A stretch of 64,000 bases of DNA from a virus, in IMG/VR virus record IMGVR_UViG_3300036832_000827, positions 1 to 64,000 of that record. One strand, written 5' to 3'. Position numbers and translations under genes: made by a program. The notes below the pieces were generated by a model, which had not been told where the DNA came from, searched no databases, and was given only the letters and a program-made list of their open reading frames with translations. The stretch's first letter is position 1, and each line of letters starts with the position of its first letter. Of the stretch, positions 48,657 to 57,087 are shown piece after piece.

Positions 48657-50444
48657 TTACAAGATCCGAAGTCGGTCCTTACTCTTGGGAATTGGCCCCG
48701 CCCTCGGCGCTGGAGCCGGCAACGTCATCGCCTTGAGCTCTTGCGGCGGCTCAAGCTTCAGAGCTTTCAGTTGCTGGATAGCCTGTTGGCCGGCGACGGT
48801 CTTGCTCATTTCTTCCAGGTAGGTCTTCTGAGCGTCGTTGATCTTGCTGATCTGCTCCCGATACCCTACACGATCGTCTTCTTCCTTCATCTTGCTGAGA
48901 TCGCTCAAAAGGTCGGTCACCCGCTGCTTGAAGTCTGTGGCCTTGGTGAGAGATCCGGCCGCCTGGCCGCTCTGCTGTGCAATGTTCTGGGCGATCTTGA
49001 GTGCCTTGTCGTTATAGGCGGTTGTGTTTCTGACGTTTGCCCGCGCCATCCTGTTCTGCTCGGTGATGTTGAGCTTCTGGCGTTCGAATTCCTGCTGCTG
49101 TGCCGCCTTTCCGAAATTGGCGACTTGCTCGCCGGTGAGTTTCAATGTCTGCCCAGGGTTGTTCGGGTCGGGGTAATCGTAGAGTCTCTTGCTTGGATCG
49201 ATGGCCTGCTTTCCTGTCGTTGGGTCGATGTCCGCAACTCGGCTTCCGGTCGGTCGGTTGGGGTCGTTCTTGAAAACTCTCCAGCGGAGCCCGTTAGCGT
49301 CGGTTTCGGTCTCGAATTTGTCTTTCTCGTTTTTGATCCTCTGCCCTTCCTGGTTTATGCGCTGCGATTCCTGATCGAATCTTTGCTGGTCGGCTTCGGC
49401 CTTTTGCCGTATGGTTTCGGTCTCGATCCCCGGCCGCGCTCGGTTGTACGCTGCCAGAGCGGCTTCCGATTCGATCTTCTGTCGTGCCTCGATCTGCGGA
49501 AGTACGCGGGCGAGATCCCGCTGCTCCCCAAGCTGACTAAAGTAGTTGCGGTTCGTGCCGGCCGCGATCGCTCCGGGAAGTCCGCCGCCTGCCCAGCCGG
49601 CGAGAGCGGAACCGATCTTTTGCCATGTCGACCATCTCTGGTTGACGTCGGCTCCGGGCGGCCGTTGCTCGACGGGATAACCTGCATCGCGCGCGGCCTG
49701 AGCGCTGGAGAATTCCTTTGTATCGTTCGGGTCGTCCGCTTTGCCGTAGAGACCTTTGGTGTAGTCCTTCATTCGCCGCAGACCTAATGCGTCCGTCGCG
49801 GCTGGCGCTGTCGCGGCTGGCGGCGTGACGGGCTCCGTTGCTGCGGGGGGTAGCGCGGGAAGCGTTGTCGCTGTCGTGTCTATCGTCGCCCCTGGAGTGG
49901 CCGTGGGTCTCAGCCACGGCGGCGTGGCTCCTTGCTCGGCGGCTGCGGTGGCCGGATTAAGAATGCTCGCCATTTGCTGATAGGCTGGTGGCGTTATATC
50001 GATCGGGGTTGTCGTTCCTGGCGGTGCTCCCGGCTGAACGACGTTCTGGTCTTCTGGAATTAACGGCCGTGGAGCAAGATCGGGAAGAGTTGTCGGCGTC
50101 GAATCTGCCGATGTGTCTTGCGGGGTGGCTGTCTGCCTCAGCCACGGCGGCGTTGTCCCGCCAAGGTCCGGCAAGGCGGTCGCGGGCGGTGCTGCCGTGC
50201 CTCCAAGCGCCGGTAGCCCGAAAGCTGCCTGATTGTTTGCGATCTCCTGTGGCGAACTTACGAAGCTGCCGCCAGCCGATGCGCTATCGCTTCCGAGTGC
50301 CGGAGCTCCGCCCATCATCGCCGGCATCTGGTCGCTATTGACCTGCCCGCCGCCGGCCATCGTGTTGCCAAGGTGGAACTTGTTTATCAGGTCTTCCAGA
50401 AATGGAATATTCTGCTGGGCCTGGTATGTGTCGCCTAGTGCCAT
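48657..50444 (-). CDS. internal virion / ejection protein
   Basis: Encodes 595 residues from ATG 50442-50444, which overlaps the preceding TAA (TAATG). The first 240 residues are Pro/Ala/Thr-rich repeats (TPPWLRQTATPQDTSADST and a later TPPWLRPTATPGATIDTTA), residues 330-540 are long helices rich in Gln/Glu (QQEFERQKLNITEQNRMARA). This composition and its place next to the giant protein suggest an ejected internal protein. No family was recognised. Confidence 0.65.
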   Translation of the reverse strand: MALGDTYQAQQNIPFLEDLINKFHLGNTMAGGGQVNSDQMPAMMGGAPALGSDSASAGGSFVSSPQEIANNQAAFGLPALGGTAAPPATALPDLGGTTPPWLRQTATPQDTSADSTPTTLPDLAPRPLIPEDQNVVQPGAPPGTTTPIDITPPAYQQMASILNPATAAAEQGATPPWLRPTATPGATIDTTATTLPALPPAATEPVTPPAATAPAATDALGLRRMKDYTKGLYGKADDPNDTKEFSSAQAARDAGYPVEQRPPGADVNQRWSTWQKIGSALAGWAGGGLPGAIAAGTNRNYFSQLGEQRDLARVLPQIEARQKIESEAALAAYNRARPGIETETIRQKAEADQQRFDQESQRINQEGQRIKNEKDKFETETDANGLRWRVFKNDPNRPTGSRVADIDPTTGKQAIDPSKRLYDYPDPNNPGQTLKLTGEQVANFGKAAQQQEFERQKLNITEQNRMARANVRNTTAYNDKALKIAQNIAQQSGQAAGSLTKATDFKQRVTDLLSDLSKMKEEDDRVGYREQISKINDAQKTYLEEMSKTVAGQQAIQQLKALKLEPPQELKAMTLPAPAPRAGPIPKSKDRLRIL

Positions 50445-53400
50445 TACATCGCTCCGGTGCGGCGCGTCTCGTAGACGTTCGTGCCGTCGCTCCAAAATTT
50501 CACAATAAAATATTTCCCGGTGACGGTGCCGGTATTAAGTACGCCCTGGTCTGTCTTAAATCCCGCGCCGAAGGTCAGCGCTCGCGACGTCGCTCCGGAG
50601 GTTAGGACCCTGAGCGTGATCTCCTGGCCTGCCGCCATATTCGTGATGCTGATGGTCTCATCTTCGCCCGGCGTGAGAGTGAAGTTGTTTGAAACTTTGG
50701 CATCGATCGCGGGCGTTGGTCCGGGCGTGACGACGATGCTGGCCGAATTGCTCAATCTTCCGCTCAAGCTCAGGCCGCAATTCATCGAGACAAGCTTGTT
50801 CGGGTCGGCCTGATTAGCAAGGATCTTCAGGTAGCCGGTCGCGGTCTCGCGATAGAAGTCGTAGTAAAAGTCGCCGAAGCCGGAGACGTCGGCGCGACCG
50901 AGCCTCAAAAGTATTTGATCGGTGTTCCTGGCGAGGATCTCGAACCACGGTTCGGTCGGCTGCCAGAACCACGCGGCCTGCGTCTGCACGTATCGCGCAG
51001 ATTCCTGGACGGTGTTATGCGGAAAGGAAAAGCGATCGATGGCGTTGAGCTCGACGACGTGGCTTGAGGTCGCTCCGTTCGCATCGGAGATATTGTGTGC
51101 CCGCTGCTCCGTCTCCCGCCAGGCTCCGCTGATAAAGGCGTGGCTTCCGACCGTGCATCCGAAAAGAACGACCTGTGACCCTGAACCGCCCGTGCCGTCG
51201 CGGATGACCTTCGGGAAAAAGACACAGCCTACGGCGGTGAGCCGGCCGTAGCTTGTCATCACGACCCTGCCCTGGACCGCGCAGCTAATGAGGCTGAGAT
51301 TTCCGTCGTAAGCGTTCGCGTAACGATGCTTGATCGTGTTCGTGAAACCCTCATCGGTAGTGTTGTACATACCGATAAGGCCGTATGGCCCGGTGATATC
51401 TATGACGGCTTCAGACAGCGACACGCTGCCGTTCCCTGCGGTGTCGGTCGATGAAGTGGTCGACGGGGTGACGCCCGTGGCCGTTCCGGTCGCGATCGTA
51501 AAATTGAGCGTACCGTCGGGTGCCGCCGCGTCGATCGCCGCAAGATAGATATCGGCGCTTGAGTCGTCGCCTATGACATGAAAGAAAGATGCAACGTAGG
51601 GATCTTTTGCGAGAGCTTTCCTGAACTGCTGGGCGATCAGCGGGCCGGTATTATGTGCCGTGGTCACAGGAACGAGTACGGTGACCGGGCTGCCTATCAT
51701 TCCGGCTGCGGTGACGACGGACTGGGCGAGACCGGCGATGGTCACTGCACCGGCGACGGTTTGCTTTTCGACCTGGTTGGCACCGTAGCTTACGTTCGCT
51801 CCGGCGAATTCGTTCCCGCTCATCCTGAGCTGCCCACACCGTTCGACCATGACCGCCAGGCTTCCCACCGGCACATAAAAATCCGCATCGCATTCGATGT
51901 TCGTGTTGGCCGTGTTGATGTGAAGGCCGGCCCGGATGTTGAAGTTGAAGATGGTGGAGCGATCGAAAAAGATCTGCCGGATCTGCCAGTCGCTGATGCC
52001 GTGCAGGTAGACGCCGTCGTTGAAGGTGACAAACGTGCAATTCTGGACGTAGAGGCCGGAGAAGATCGCATCGGTCCCGGCTGTACCCTGGATCAGTATC
52101 CCGGTCGAGTTTGTCTGGTTATCGCCATTAAGCAACAGATCTCTAAGAGAGACCTCGCTCGTGCCCGGCAGGAGCTGGAACAATGGCGTCGACGCTGCCG
52201 TGAGTTTTATCTCGCTTGCGGAGCCGGCCGCACTTTTTCTCGATTGTCCTTCAAGCAGCGTGGCCGTCGGAATATTGTGATTGCCTGTCGTCAGCCAGGT
52301 GCCGCTCGGAAGATAGACGCGTCCGCCGCTGTTCGCAAGGCATGAGGCAAGGCAGTCGTTGAGGGCCTGCGTGATGCTCGCTCCCGATGTCGGGCCGGTC
52401 CACCAGGCTGTGTTGAATCGGGGCACGCTTGCCCGCCCCAGCCGGACGGCACCGGTCCCCGCAAAGATCTGGCGATTGCCGGGATCGAGGAGCGATGCGA
52501 CCGTCAAGGTTTTGCCCGAGGCGATCGTGATGAGACCTTCGGGTCTCACGTCGAGCTGGATGTTGGCCGGCAGACTCCGATCGCTGCTCTCGGTGACGGG
52601 TGCCGATACGACAAGCCGCACGTTGTTGGCTCCGATGTCGGAGATGGCCTGCGCAAATGAGTTGGCATGGTCGAGAGCGAGCGTCTTTACTATTCGCGGG
52701 CTGTTCACACCCACGGCGATCGGGTTGTTCGGATCTGCCGGCGCAACGTCCGTCTTGATACGTCCGAGTGCCGCTGCGCTTGCAGGTGCGAAAAGCGGGG
52801 AGTTGCTTCCCACGACGATCGGATTGGCCGGATCGACCGGAGCGACATCGAGCTTCGTGCGTCCAAGCGCCGACACGCTCGCGGGCCCGATAAGCGGCGA
52901 GTTGTTCCCGACTGCGATCGGGTGAGCGGGGTCGACCGGCGCGACGTCCGTCTGGACACGGCCCAGCGTTCCTACTCCGGCGAGTGCGGCGACAAGCGGC
53001 GAATTCGTGCCTACCGCTATCGGATCGCTCATCAGGGCCGGGTCGACGTCCAGCCTGACCGAACCCACCTGCATCGAGTTCGCCTTGAGCGTCGGATTTA
53101 TCATGGACGCAAGCCGCTCCTCGATCATGTCCGTGCTCATGTAGGTCGGCGGGTTTCTGAGAGGAACGGACTTCGAATATTCGCTGATGGCATCCCACGT
53201 CGTCGGGTTCGGCATCGGCAGGATGCGAAGGCGTGCGAGGATGTGGCCTATGAATTCGCCCTGGTCGTCATAGAGGTCGAGGTCGTATGTCGCGTCGGGC
53301 TGATCGGAGTCGGTTGTCGAGAATGCCGTTCCCGTCTCGATGCGGACCAAGTCGCCGTTCATCGAGGCGTCGAAGTCCTGATAGAAATCCGGGTTGCCGA

Positions 53401-53590
53401 CGCTGCCGCCTTGAACAAGCGTCTCGTCCGCTGCCTTGAACGATTTATTGGCGTAGAGCCTGGCCTGGGCCACGACCCGATCGCCGTGATATTCGGCGAT
53501 GTCCTGGGCGGCGATCCCGATACGCGAGCCGCCGACCGGCTCGATAGCGGCCGGCGTGATCCCTGACGACGATGGCGATCCTAGCGGCAT
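50444..53590 (-). CDS. tailspike with pectate-lyase-like beta-helix
   Basis: Encodes 1,048 residues. Residues 1-150 are a virion-attachment region; residues about 180-300 hold four repeats of a NPIAVG.NSPL......LGR...DVAPVDP unit; residues 400-820 show a right-handed beta-helix pattern (GGRVYLPSGTWLTTGNHNIP, then LRDLLLNGDNQ and many GVYLHG-type turns). Spikes of this type bind and may cleave surface polysaccharide. Catalytic residues could not be assigned. The start overlaps the previous stop (TAATG). Confidence 0.8.
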   Translation of the reverse strand: MPLGSPSSSGITPAAIEPVGGSRIGIAAQDIAEYHGDRVVAQARLYANKSFKAADETLVQGGSVGNPDFYQDFDASMNGDLVRIETGTAFSTTDSDQPDATYDLDLYDDQGEFIGHILARLRILPMPNPTTWDAISEYSKSVPLRNPPTYMSTDMIEERLASMINPTLKANSMQVGSVRLDVDPALMSDPIAVGTNSPLVAALAGVGTLGRVQTDVAPVDPAHPIAVGNNSPLIGPASVSALGRTKLDVAPVDPANPIVVGSNSPLFAPASAAALGRIKTDVAPADPNNPIAVGVNSPRIVKTLALDHANSFAQAISDIGANNVRLVVSAPVTESSDRSLPANIQLDVRPEGLITIASGKTLTVASLLDPGNRQIFAGTGAVRLGRASVPRFNTAWWTGPTSGASITQALNDCLASCLANSGGRVYLPSGTWLTTGNHNIPTATLLEGQSRKSAAGSASEIKLTAASTPLFQLLPGTSEVSLRDLLLNGDNQTNSTGILIQGTAGTDAIFSGLYVQNCTFVTFNDGVYLHGISDWQIRQIFFDRSTIFNFNIRAGLHINTANTNIECDADFYVPVGSLAVMVERCGQLRMSGNEFAGANVSYGANQVEKQTVAGAVTIAGLAQSVVTAAGMIGSPVTVLVPVTTAHNTGPLIAQQFRKALAKDPYVASFFHVIGDDSSADIYLAAIDAAAPDGTLNFTIATGTATGVTPSTTSSTDTAGNGSVSLSEAVIDITGPYGLIGMYNTTDEGFTNTIKHRYANAYDGNLSLISCAVQGRVVMTSYGRLTAVGCVFFPKVIRDGTGGSGSQVVLFGCTVGSHAFISGAWRETEQRAHNISDANGATSSHVVELNAIDRFSFPHNTVQESARYVQTQAAWFWQPTEPWFEILARNTDQILLRLGRADVSGFGDFYYDFYRETATGYLKILANQADPNKLVSMNCGLSLSGRLSNSASIVVTPGPTPAIDAKVSNNFTLTPGEDETISITNMAAGQEITLRVLTSGATSRALTFGAGFKTDQGVLNTGTVTGKYFIVKFWSDGTNVYETRRTGAM

Positions 53591-53913
53591 TATTTTTTCT
53601 TCTTGGCCTTCGCGGCTTCCTTCTCTTTCAGCACCTTCTGTACGTCCTTCAGGAACAACGTCACACCATCGTGATATTTCCCGAGCCGCTCTTTTTCACT
53701 CGCATAGTTGTTATCGAGCGCCGTTAGCTGCGCCTCGATCTGGTTCTGAGCGCTCTCGATCTGCGGGACCGTGAAGTTCCCCATGTCCTCCCACCCGTGC
53801 GCATCCGTATTGATGTCGTAGTTGTTCATCTTAAGGTTCGCGTTCTGGTCGTCGACCTTCGTGAGCTCCGTGTTGCCGTTCGCTTTCTTGGCTGGGTAAT
53901 TTTGGTATTCCAT
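53590..53913 (-). CDS. small tail-region protein
   Basis: Encodes 107 residues; C-terminal 50 residues form a coiled coil ending in a Lys-rich tail (VLKEKEAAKAKKKK). The stop overlaps the spike start and its start abuts the previous stop, so translation is coupled. Possibly a spike chaperone or assembly factor, by position only. Confidence 0.55.
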   Translation of the reverse strand: MEYQNYPAKKANGNTELTKVDDQNANLKMNNYDINTDAHGWEDMGNFTVPQIESAQNQIEAQLTALDNNYASEKERLGKYHDGVTLFLKDVQKVLKEKEAAKAKKKK

Positions 53914-54194
53914 TAGAAAAAAGATCCTCTGATCCAGAATTCGCCTTCTTCGGCGGCCTGGGCGGTCCCGCTAGATTCAAAACGATATTGCCAGGTGCCC
54001 TCCTCGTCGGCGTTGACGACGGCCTGATACTGGCCTGTCCCCGTATGTGTCAATCCGCCCCCGGTAAGTACGTTCGTGTTGCCTGACGGGTCTTTAATGC
54101 GGCAGGTCACTGTTGACGGGTCGACCTGTACGCCGTTGTCGTCCTTGAACACGGCCGAAATGATGACATCGTCCCCTTTGTCGAATGCGTTCAT
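53913..54194 (-). CDS. small Ig-like virion protein
   Basis: Encodes 93 residues with an Ig-like/Y-x-Y beta pattern: DDVIISAVFKDDNGVQVDPS, then YQAVVNADEEGTWQYRFESS. Such domains decorate tails and fibres. It overlaps the repeat protein upstream by four bases. Confidence 0.6.
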   Translation of the reverse strand: MNAFDKGDDVIISAVFKDDNGVQVDPSTVTCRIKDPSGNTNVLTGGGLTHTGTGQYQAVVNADEEGTWQYRFESSGTAQAAEEGEFWIRGSFF

Positions 54195-55351
54195 AGAACA
54201 AATACTTTCGTCTCTATCTGCGTACGAGAATTCACCTGCGTTTCTACCTGCGCTTTGTTGGCCGATGTCTCGACCGTGGCGCCGGTCGTGGCTGCTGTCG
54301 CGACGTCCGTCTCTGCCGAAAGCGAAAGTCCAACGGTCGGCGACGAAACCGTTACCTCGATATGTCCCGCAACCGGCGGCACGTTGGCGATGATATGGGC
54401 GCGGCCTGAAATGTTTCGAGCGGCCGACACCAAGATCCGAGCCTTCGCGTTGATCGTTCGCGTACTGTGACCCGCGATGTTCGCCTTCGCATTGATGGTC
54501 TGCGTCGTGACGATGTTGCCGGTCGAGATGTTCGCCTTGCCCGCGATGGTCTGAGCGACGGTCTTGGCAACTCGTCCGAGACCCGTGATCGTACGCAATG
54601 TCTGTATCGAGATGCGCGCCCTTCCGCTGATGTTCGGATTTGCGGTCGTCCGCAATCTCGCCATTCCGTTGATCGCCTGATTTGCGGTCGTCCGAACGCG
54701 CGCCATCCCGTTGATCGCCTGAGTGGTCGTTGCTCTGATGTCCGCCTTTCCCTGAATGGCTTGGGTGGTGAAGCCGGTCACTGCAATTTTAGCGAGGCCG
54801 TTAATGACCTTGGCGGTGAGGATCTGGACACGCGCCATTCCGTTGATCGCCTGGTTGGCGGTCGTCCGCATTCGAGCCATCCCGTTGATCGTCTGCGTCG
54901 TTGTCGCTCTGATGTCCGCCTTGCCAAGTATCGTCTTGGCGCTCAGGATCTGGACGCGCGCCATGCCGTTGATGGTCTTAGCGGTCAGCAACGCGACCCG
55001 CGCCATCCCATTGATCGTCTTGGCAGCCAACGTCATCACGCGAGCTATTCCGTTAATGACCTTGGCGGTGAAGATCTGGACACGCGCCATTCCGTTGATC
55101 GCCTGGTTGGCCGCTGCTGTCATCCGCGCCTTGCCAAAGATGTTCTGGCTGCTAAGGATCCGAACGCGCGCCATTCCGTTAATGGTCTGAGTGGTCGTTC
55201 CCCGGATGGCTGCCTTGCCAGGTATCGTCTTGGCGCTCAGGATCTGGACGCGCGCCATGCCGTTGATGTCCTGCGTTGTCGTGACGTTGAGCCGGAACGC
55301 GGGCGGGCGTCCGTAATAGACCTTCGCTGTAGATCTTAAGAACCGTGCCAT
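54191..55351 (-). CDS. repeat protein of INGMARV units
   Basis: Encodes 386 residues, with the unit (Q/K)xINGMARVxxLxA repeated about 20 times at roughly 14-18-residue spacing between residues 25 and 290, with variant forms xxGKADIRATTTQ. DNA is repetitive too. The regular beta-strand repeat suggests an elongated fibrous virion part. The C-terminal 60 residues are different (VTVSSPTVGLSLSAETDVAT). It lies between adhesin-type genes. I know of no identical family. Confidence 0.7.
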   Translation of the reverse strand: MARFLRSTAKVYYGRPPAFRLNVTTTQDINGMARVQILSAKTIPGKAAIRGTTTQTINGMARVRILSSQNIFGKARMTAAANQAINGMARVQIFTAKVINGIARVMTLAAKTINGMARVALLTAKTINGMARVQILSAKTILGKADIRATTTQTINGMARMRTTANQAINGMARVQILTAKVINGLAKIAVTGFTTQAIQGKADIRATTTQAINGMARVRTTANQAINGMARLRTTANPNISGRARISIQTLRTITGLGRVAKTVAQTIAGKANISTGNIVTTQTINAKANIAGHSTRTINAKARILVSAARNISGRAHIIANVPPVAGHIEVTVSSPTVGLSLSAETDVATAATTGATVETSANKAQVETQVNSRTQIETKVFVL

Positions 55352-55867
55352 TTATACCTCAACTATCATGTACGCATAGGCGTTGACGCCTGCGGCGAAC
55401 GTGACGCGAATACGGGCGAATTTTCCGGCCTGTATCGTCGGTCTCTCACCTAATGGAAATTGTTCGAGAAATTGGTTTGTCGGAGCGACAAGCTGAGCTC
55501 CGGCCAGGTTCCGTAGTGCTGTGATCGCACCCTCGGCGCTGGCGTTGTAGCCGGTCTTTGATGTCGCACTGCAATCGAAGAGCGCCGTGGTCGGGTCGCC
55601 GCCAAGCAATGCCTCGTCGTCAAATTTCGTGATGTCGTTGGCGACCGACTGCGTGATCGTCGCTCCGACGTCGACCTCTATCAGTTCGATCTTGCCGGGC
55701 GTCGCGGCTGCCGATCCGTCAAACGATACGCCCCATTCAACGATACGGGCGCAAACCGTCGCCCCCATGACCACCTGGAGCAAGGTCTTGATCGCGGCGC
55801 CGGTCGCTATCGCCACGGGTGCTGCGGTCGTCTGACGCGGATAGCTTCCAATCAAATAACGTGGCAT
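55352..55867 (-). CDS. virion-region protein of unknown function
   Basis: Encodes 171 residues. ARIVEWGVSFDGSAAATPGK, then a C-terminal strand-rich region (ARIRVTFAAGVNAYAYMIVE) reads as a beta-sandwich protein. It abuts the repeat gene. Such proteins may be small structural units of tail or capsid. Function unknown. Confidence 0.6.
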   Translation of the reverse strand: MPRYLIGSYPRQTTAAPVAIATGAAIKTLLQVVMGATVCARIVEWGVSFDGSAAATPGKIELIEVDVGATITQSVANDITKFDDEALLGGDPTTALFDCSATSKTGYNASAEGAITALRNLAGAQLVAPTNQFLEQFPLGERPTIQAGKFARIRVTFAAGVNAYAYMIVEV

Positions 55868-55879
55868 AAACTCAACTTC

Positions 55880-56284
55880 CTAGATCCTGATGTACCGTTG
55901 TATCGTTTCGCCCTTGTGGTCGGTCTCCCAGCCAAGGATGTAACCGAGATCGTAGCCCTCGCTCGAATCGCCGTTCGCACTGATGGTCTTGTGCACCTTC
56001 ACGTCCCGAAAATAGACAAGCCGAAAATCCCGGTAAGGTTCCGAATGCTGAAAGAACGGAATGTTGCCAACTTCGAAGTGGCCGTCTGTAAGATCCACGC
56101 CCATCGGGTGATAGCCCTCGGCCATCAGCACAAAACATCTCAGCGGCACCGTCTTTTGTTTTTGAAGCACGTCGTAATAGCAATTGCGTCCCTCGTGCGT
56201 CTCGGATACGTCCTCGGGGTTCTGGTATATCTGCGAGTCGTCCGCAAATGTCGCGACAAAAAATAAGTAGTTCGGGATCTCCAT
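55880..56284 (-). CDS. virion-region protein of unknown function
   Basis: Encodes 134 residues from ATG 56282-56284, which overlaps the preceding TAA (TAATG). FFVATFADDSQIYQNPEDVS, then YFRDVKVHKTISANGDSSEG shows mixed beta structure. No family recognised. Eight bases separate it from the next gene. Confidence 0.55.
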   Translation of the reverse strand: MEIPNYLFFVATFADDSQIYQNPEDVSETHEGRNCYYDVLQKQKTVPLRCFVLMAEGYHPMGVDLTDGHFEVGNIPFFQHSEPYRDFRLVYFRDVKVHKTISANGDSSEGYDLGYILGWETDHKGETIQRYIRI

Positions 56285-56526
56285 TATTTCTCTTCGAACC
56301 ACGCCTCTAGTTCTGCTTTCTTCGCGTCGGCTTCTTCGGCCAGGACCGGCACTTCCCCGTTGTGCTTGTTGTGCTCTTTGAGCGCGGCCTTAAGATCCGC
56401 GTCGGGCGGAAATTTTATGAACTGGCGGTCCTTGCGCCAGCAAATGATCTCGCCGTTGTCGGCCGTCTGAACAAGACACTCGTGCATCTCGCCGTCGAAC
56501 ATCACCTGGACTGTTTTACTTGCCAT
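56284..56526 (-). CDS. small virion-region protein
   Basis: Encodes 80 residues from ATG 56524-56526. MASKTVQVMFDGEMHECLVQ then a charged helix ending in KKAELEAWFEEK. A much longer frame extending to 56907 is out of register with the neighbouring gene and was rejected. Function unknown. Confidence 0.6.
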   Translation of the reverse strand: MASKTVQVMFDGEMHECLVQTADNGEIICWRKDRQFIKFPPDADLKAALKEHNKHNGEVPVLAEEADAKKAELEAWFEEK

Positions 56527-56528
56527 CG

Positions 56529-57077
56529 TTAGTTCTCCTGATATTGCAGGGTCAAGGTGACCAGGGGCGTATCGCCCGACGCCGAACCGCTGGTCTGGAG
56601 CTGCATCGGCAGATAATTCGTATAGCAAGGAATTGTCGACATGGAAGCAGCCTTGCCGGTGGCTTCCGGGCCGGTCGGTCCGAAACATACCGAGACGCCC
56701 GAGGCGATGGCGATGGCCGTGGTCATATTCACCGTCAGAAGCGCATTTGCCGTTGTCGACGGGGTCGTATAGGTCATCTTGTCGCCATCGCCCGTGCAGT
56801 TCGGCACCCCTTTGAGCGTCTGACCCGTGGACCAGGGGCCTACGGTATGGGCAAATTTCCCTGCGAGTACCTGGTTGACCAGGCCCGAGAGCTTTGCGAA
56901 AGCCCATATCTCAAAAGAGTTGTTTCCATCGGTGATCGGATTCAACGAATAGGTGGTCGTCGCATCGTCAATGTTCTTCCAGTTGTAATCGGAACGTCCG
57001 AGGGCCCTGGTCGTCCCCTTCGCCGGTGAGCCTGTTGCCGGGCCGTGATCCGATTCCCAATCGATCGTTGCCGCCAT
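56529..57077 (-). CDS. virion-region beta-rich protein
   Basis: Encodes 182 residues. The start (MAATIDWESDHGPATGSPAK) and the following beta-rich sequence with a Ser/Thr-rich C-terminal half resemble small tail or fibre-associated proteins. Three bases separate it from the next gene. Function unknown. Confidence 0.55.
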   Translation of the reverse strand: MAATIDWESDHGPATGSPAKGTTRALGRSDYNWKNIDDATTTYSLNPITDGNNSFEIWAFAKLSGLVNQVLAGKFAHTVGPWSTGQTLKGVPNCTGDGDKMTYTTPSTTANALLTVNMTTAIAIASGVSVCFGPTGPEATGKAASMSTIPCYTNYLPMQLQTSGSASGDTPLVTLTLQYQEN

Positions 57078-57087
57078 AACATTTCTC

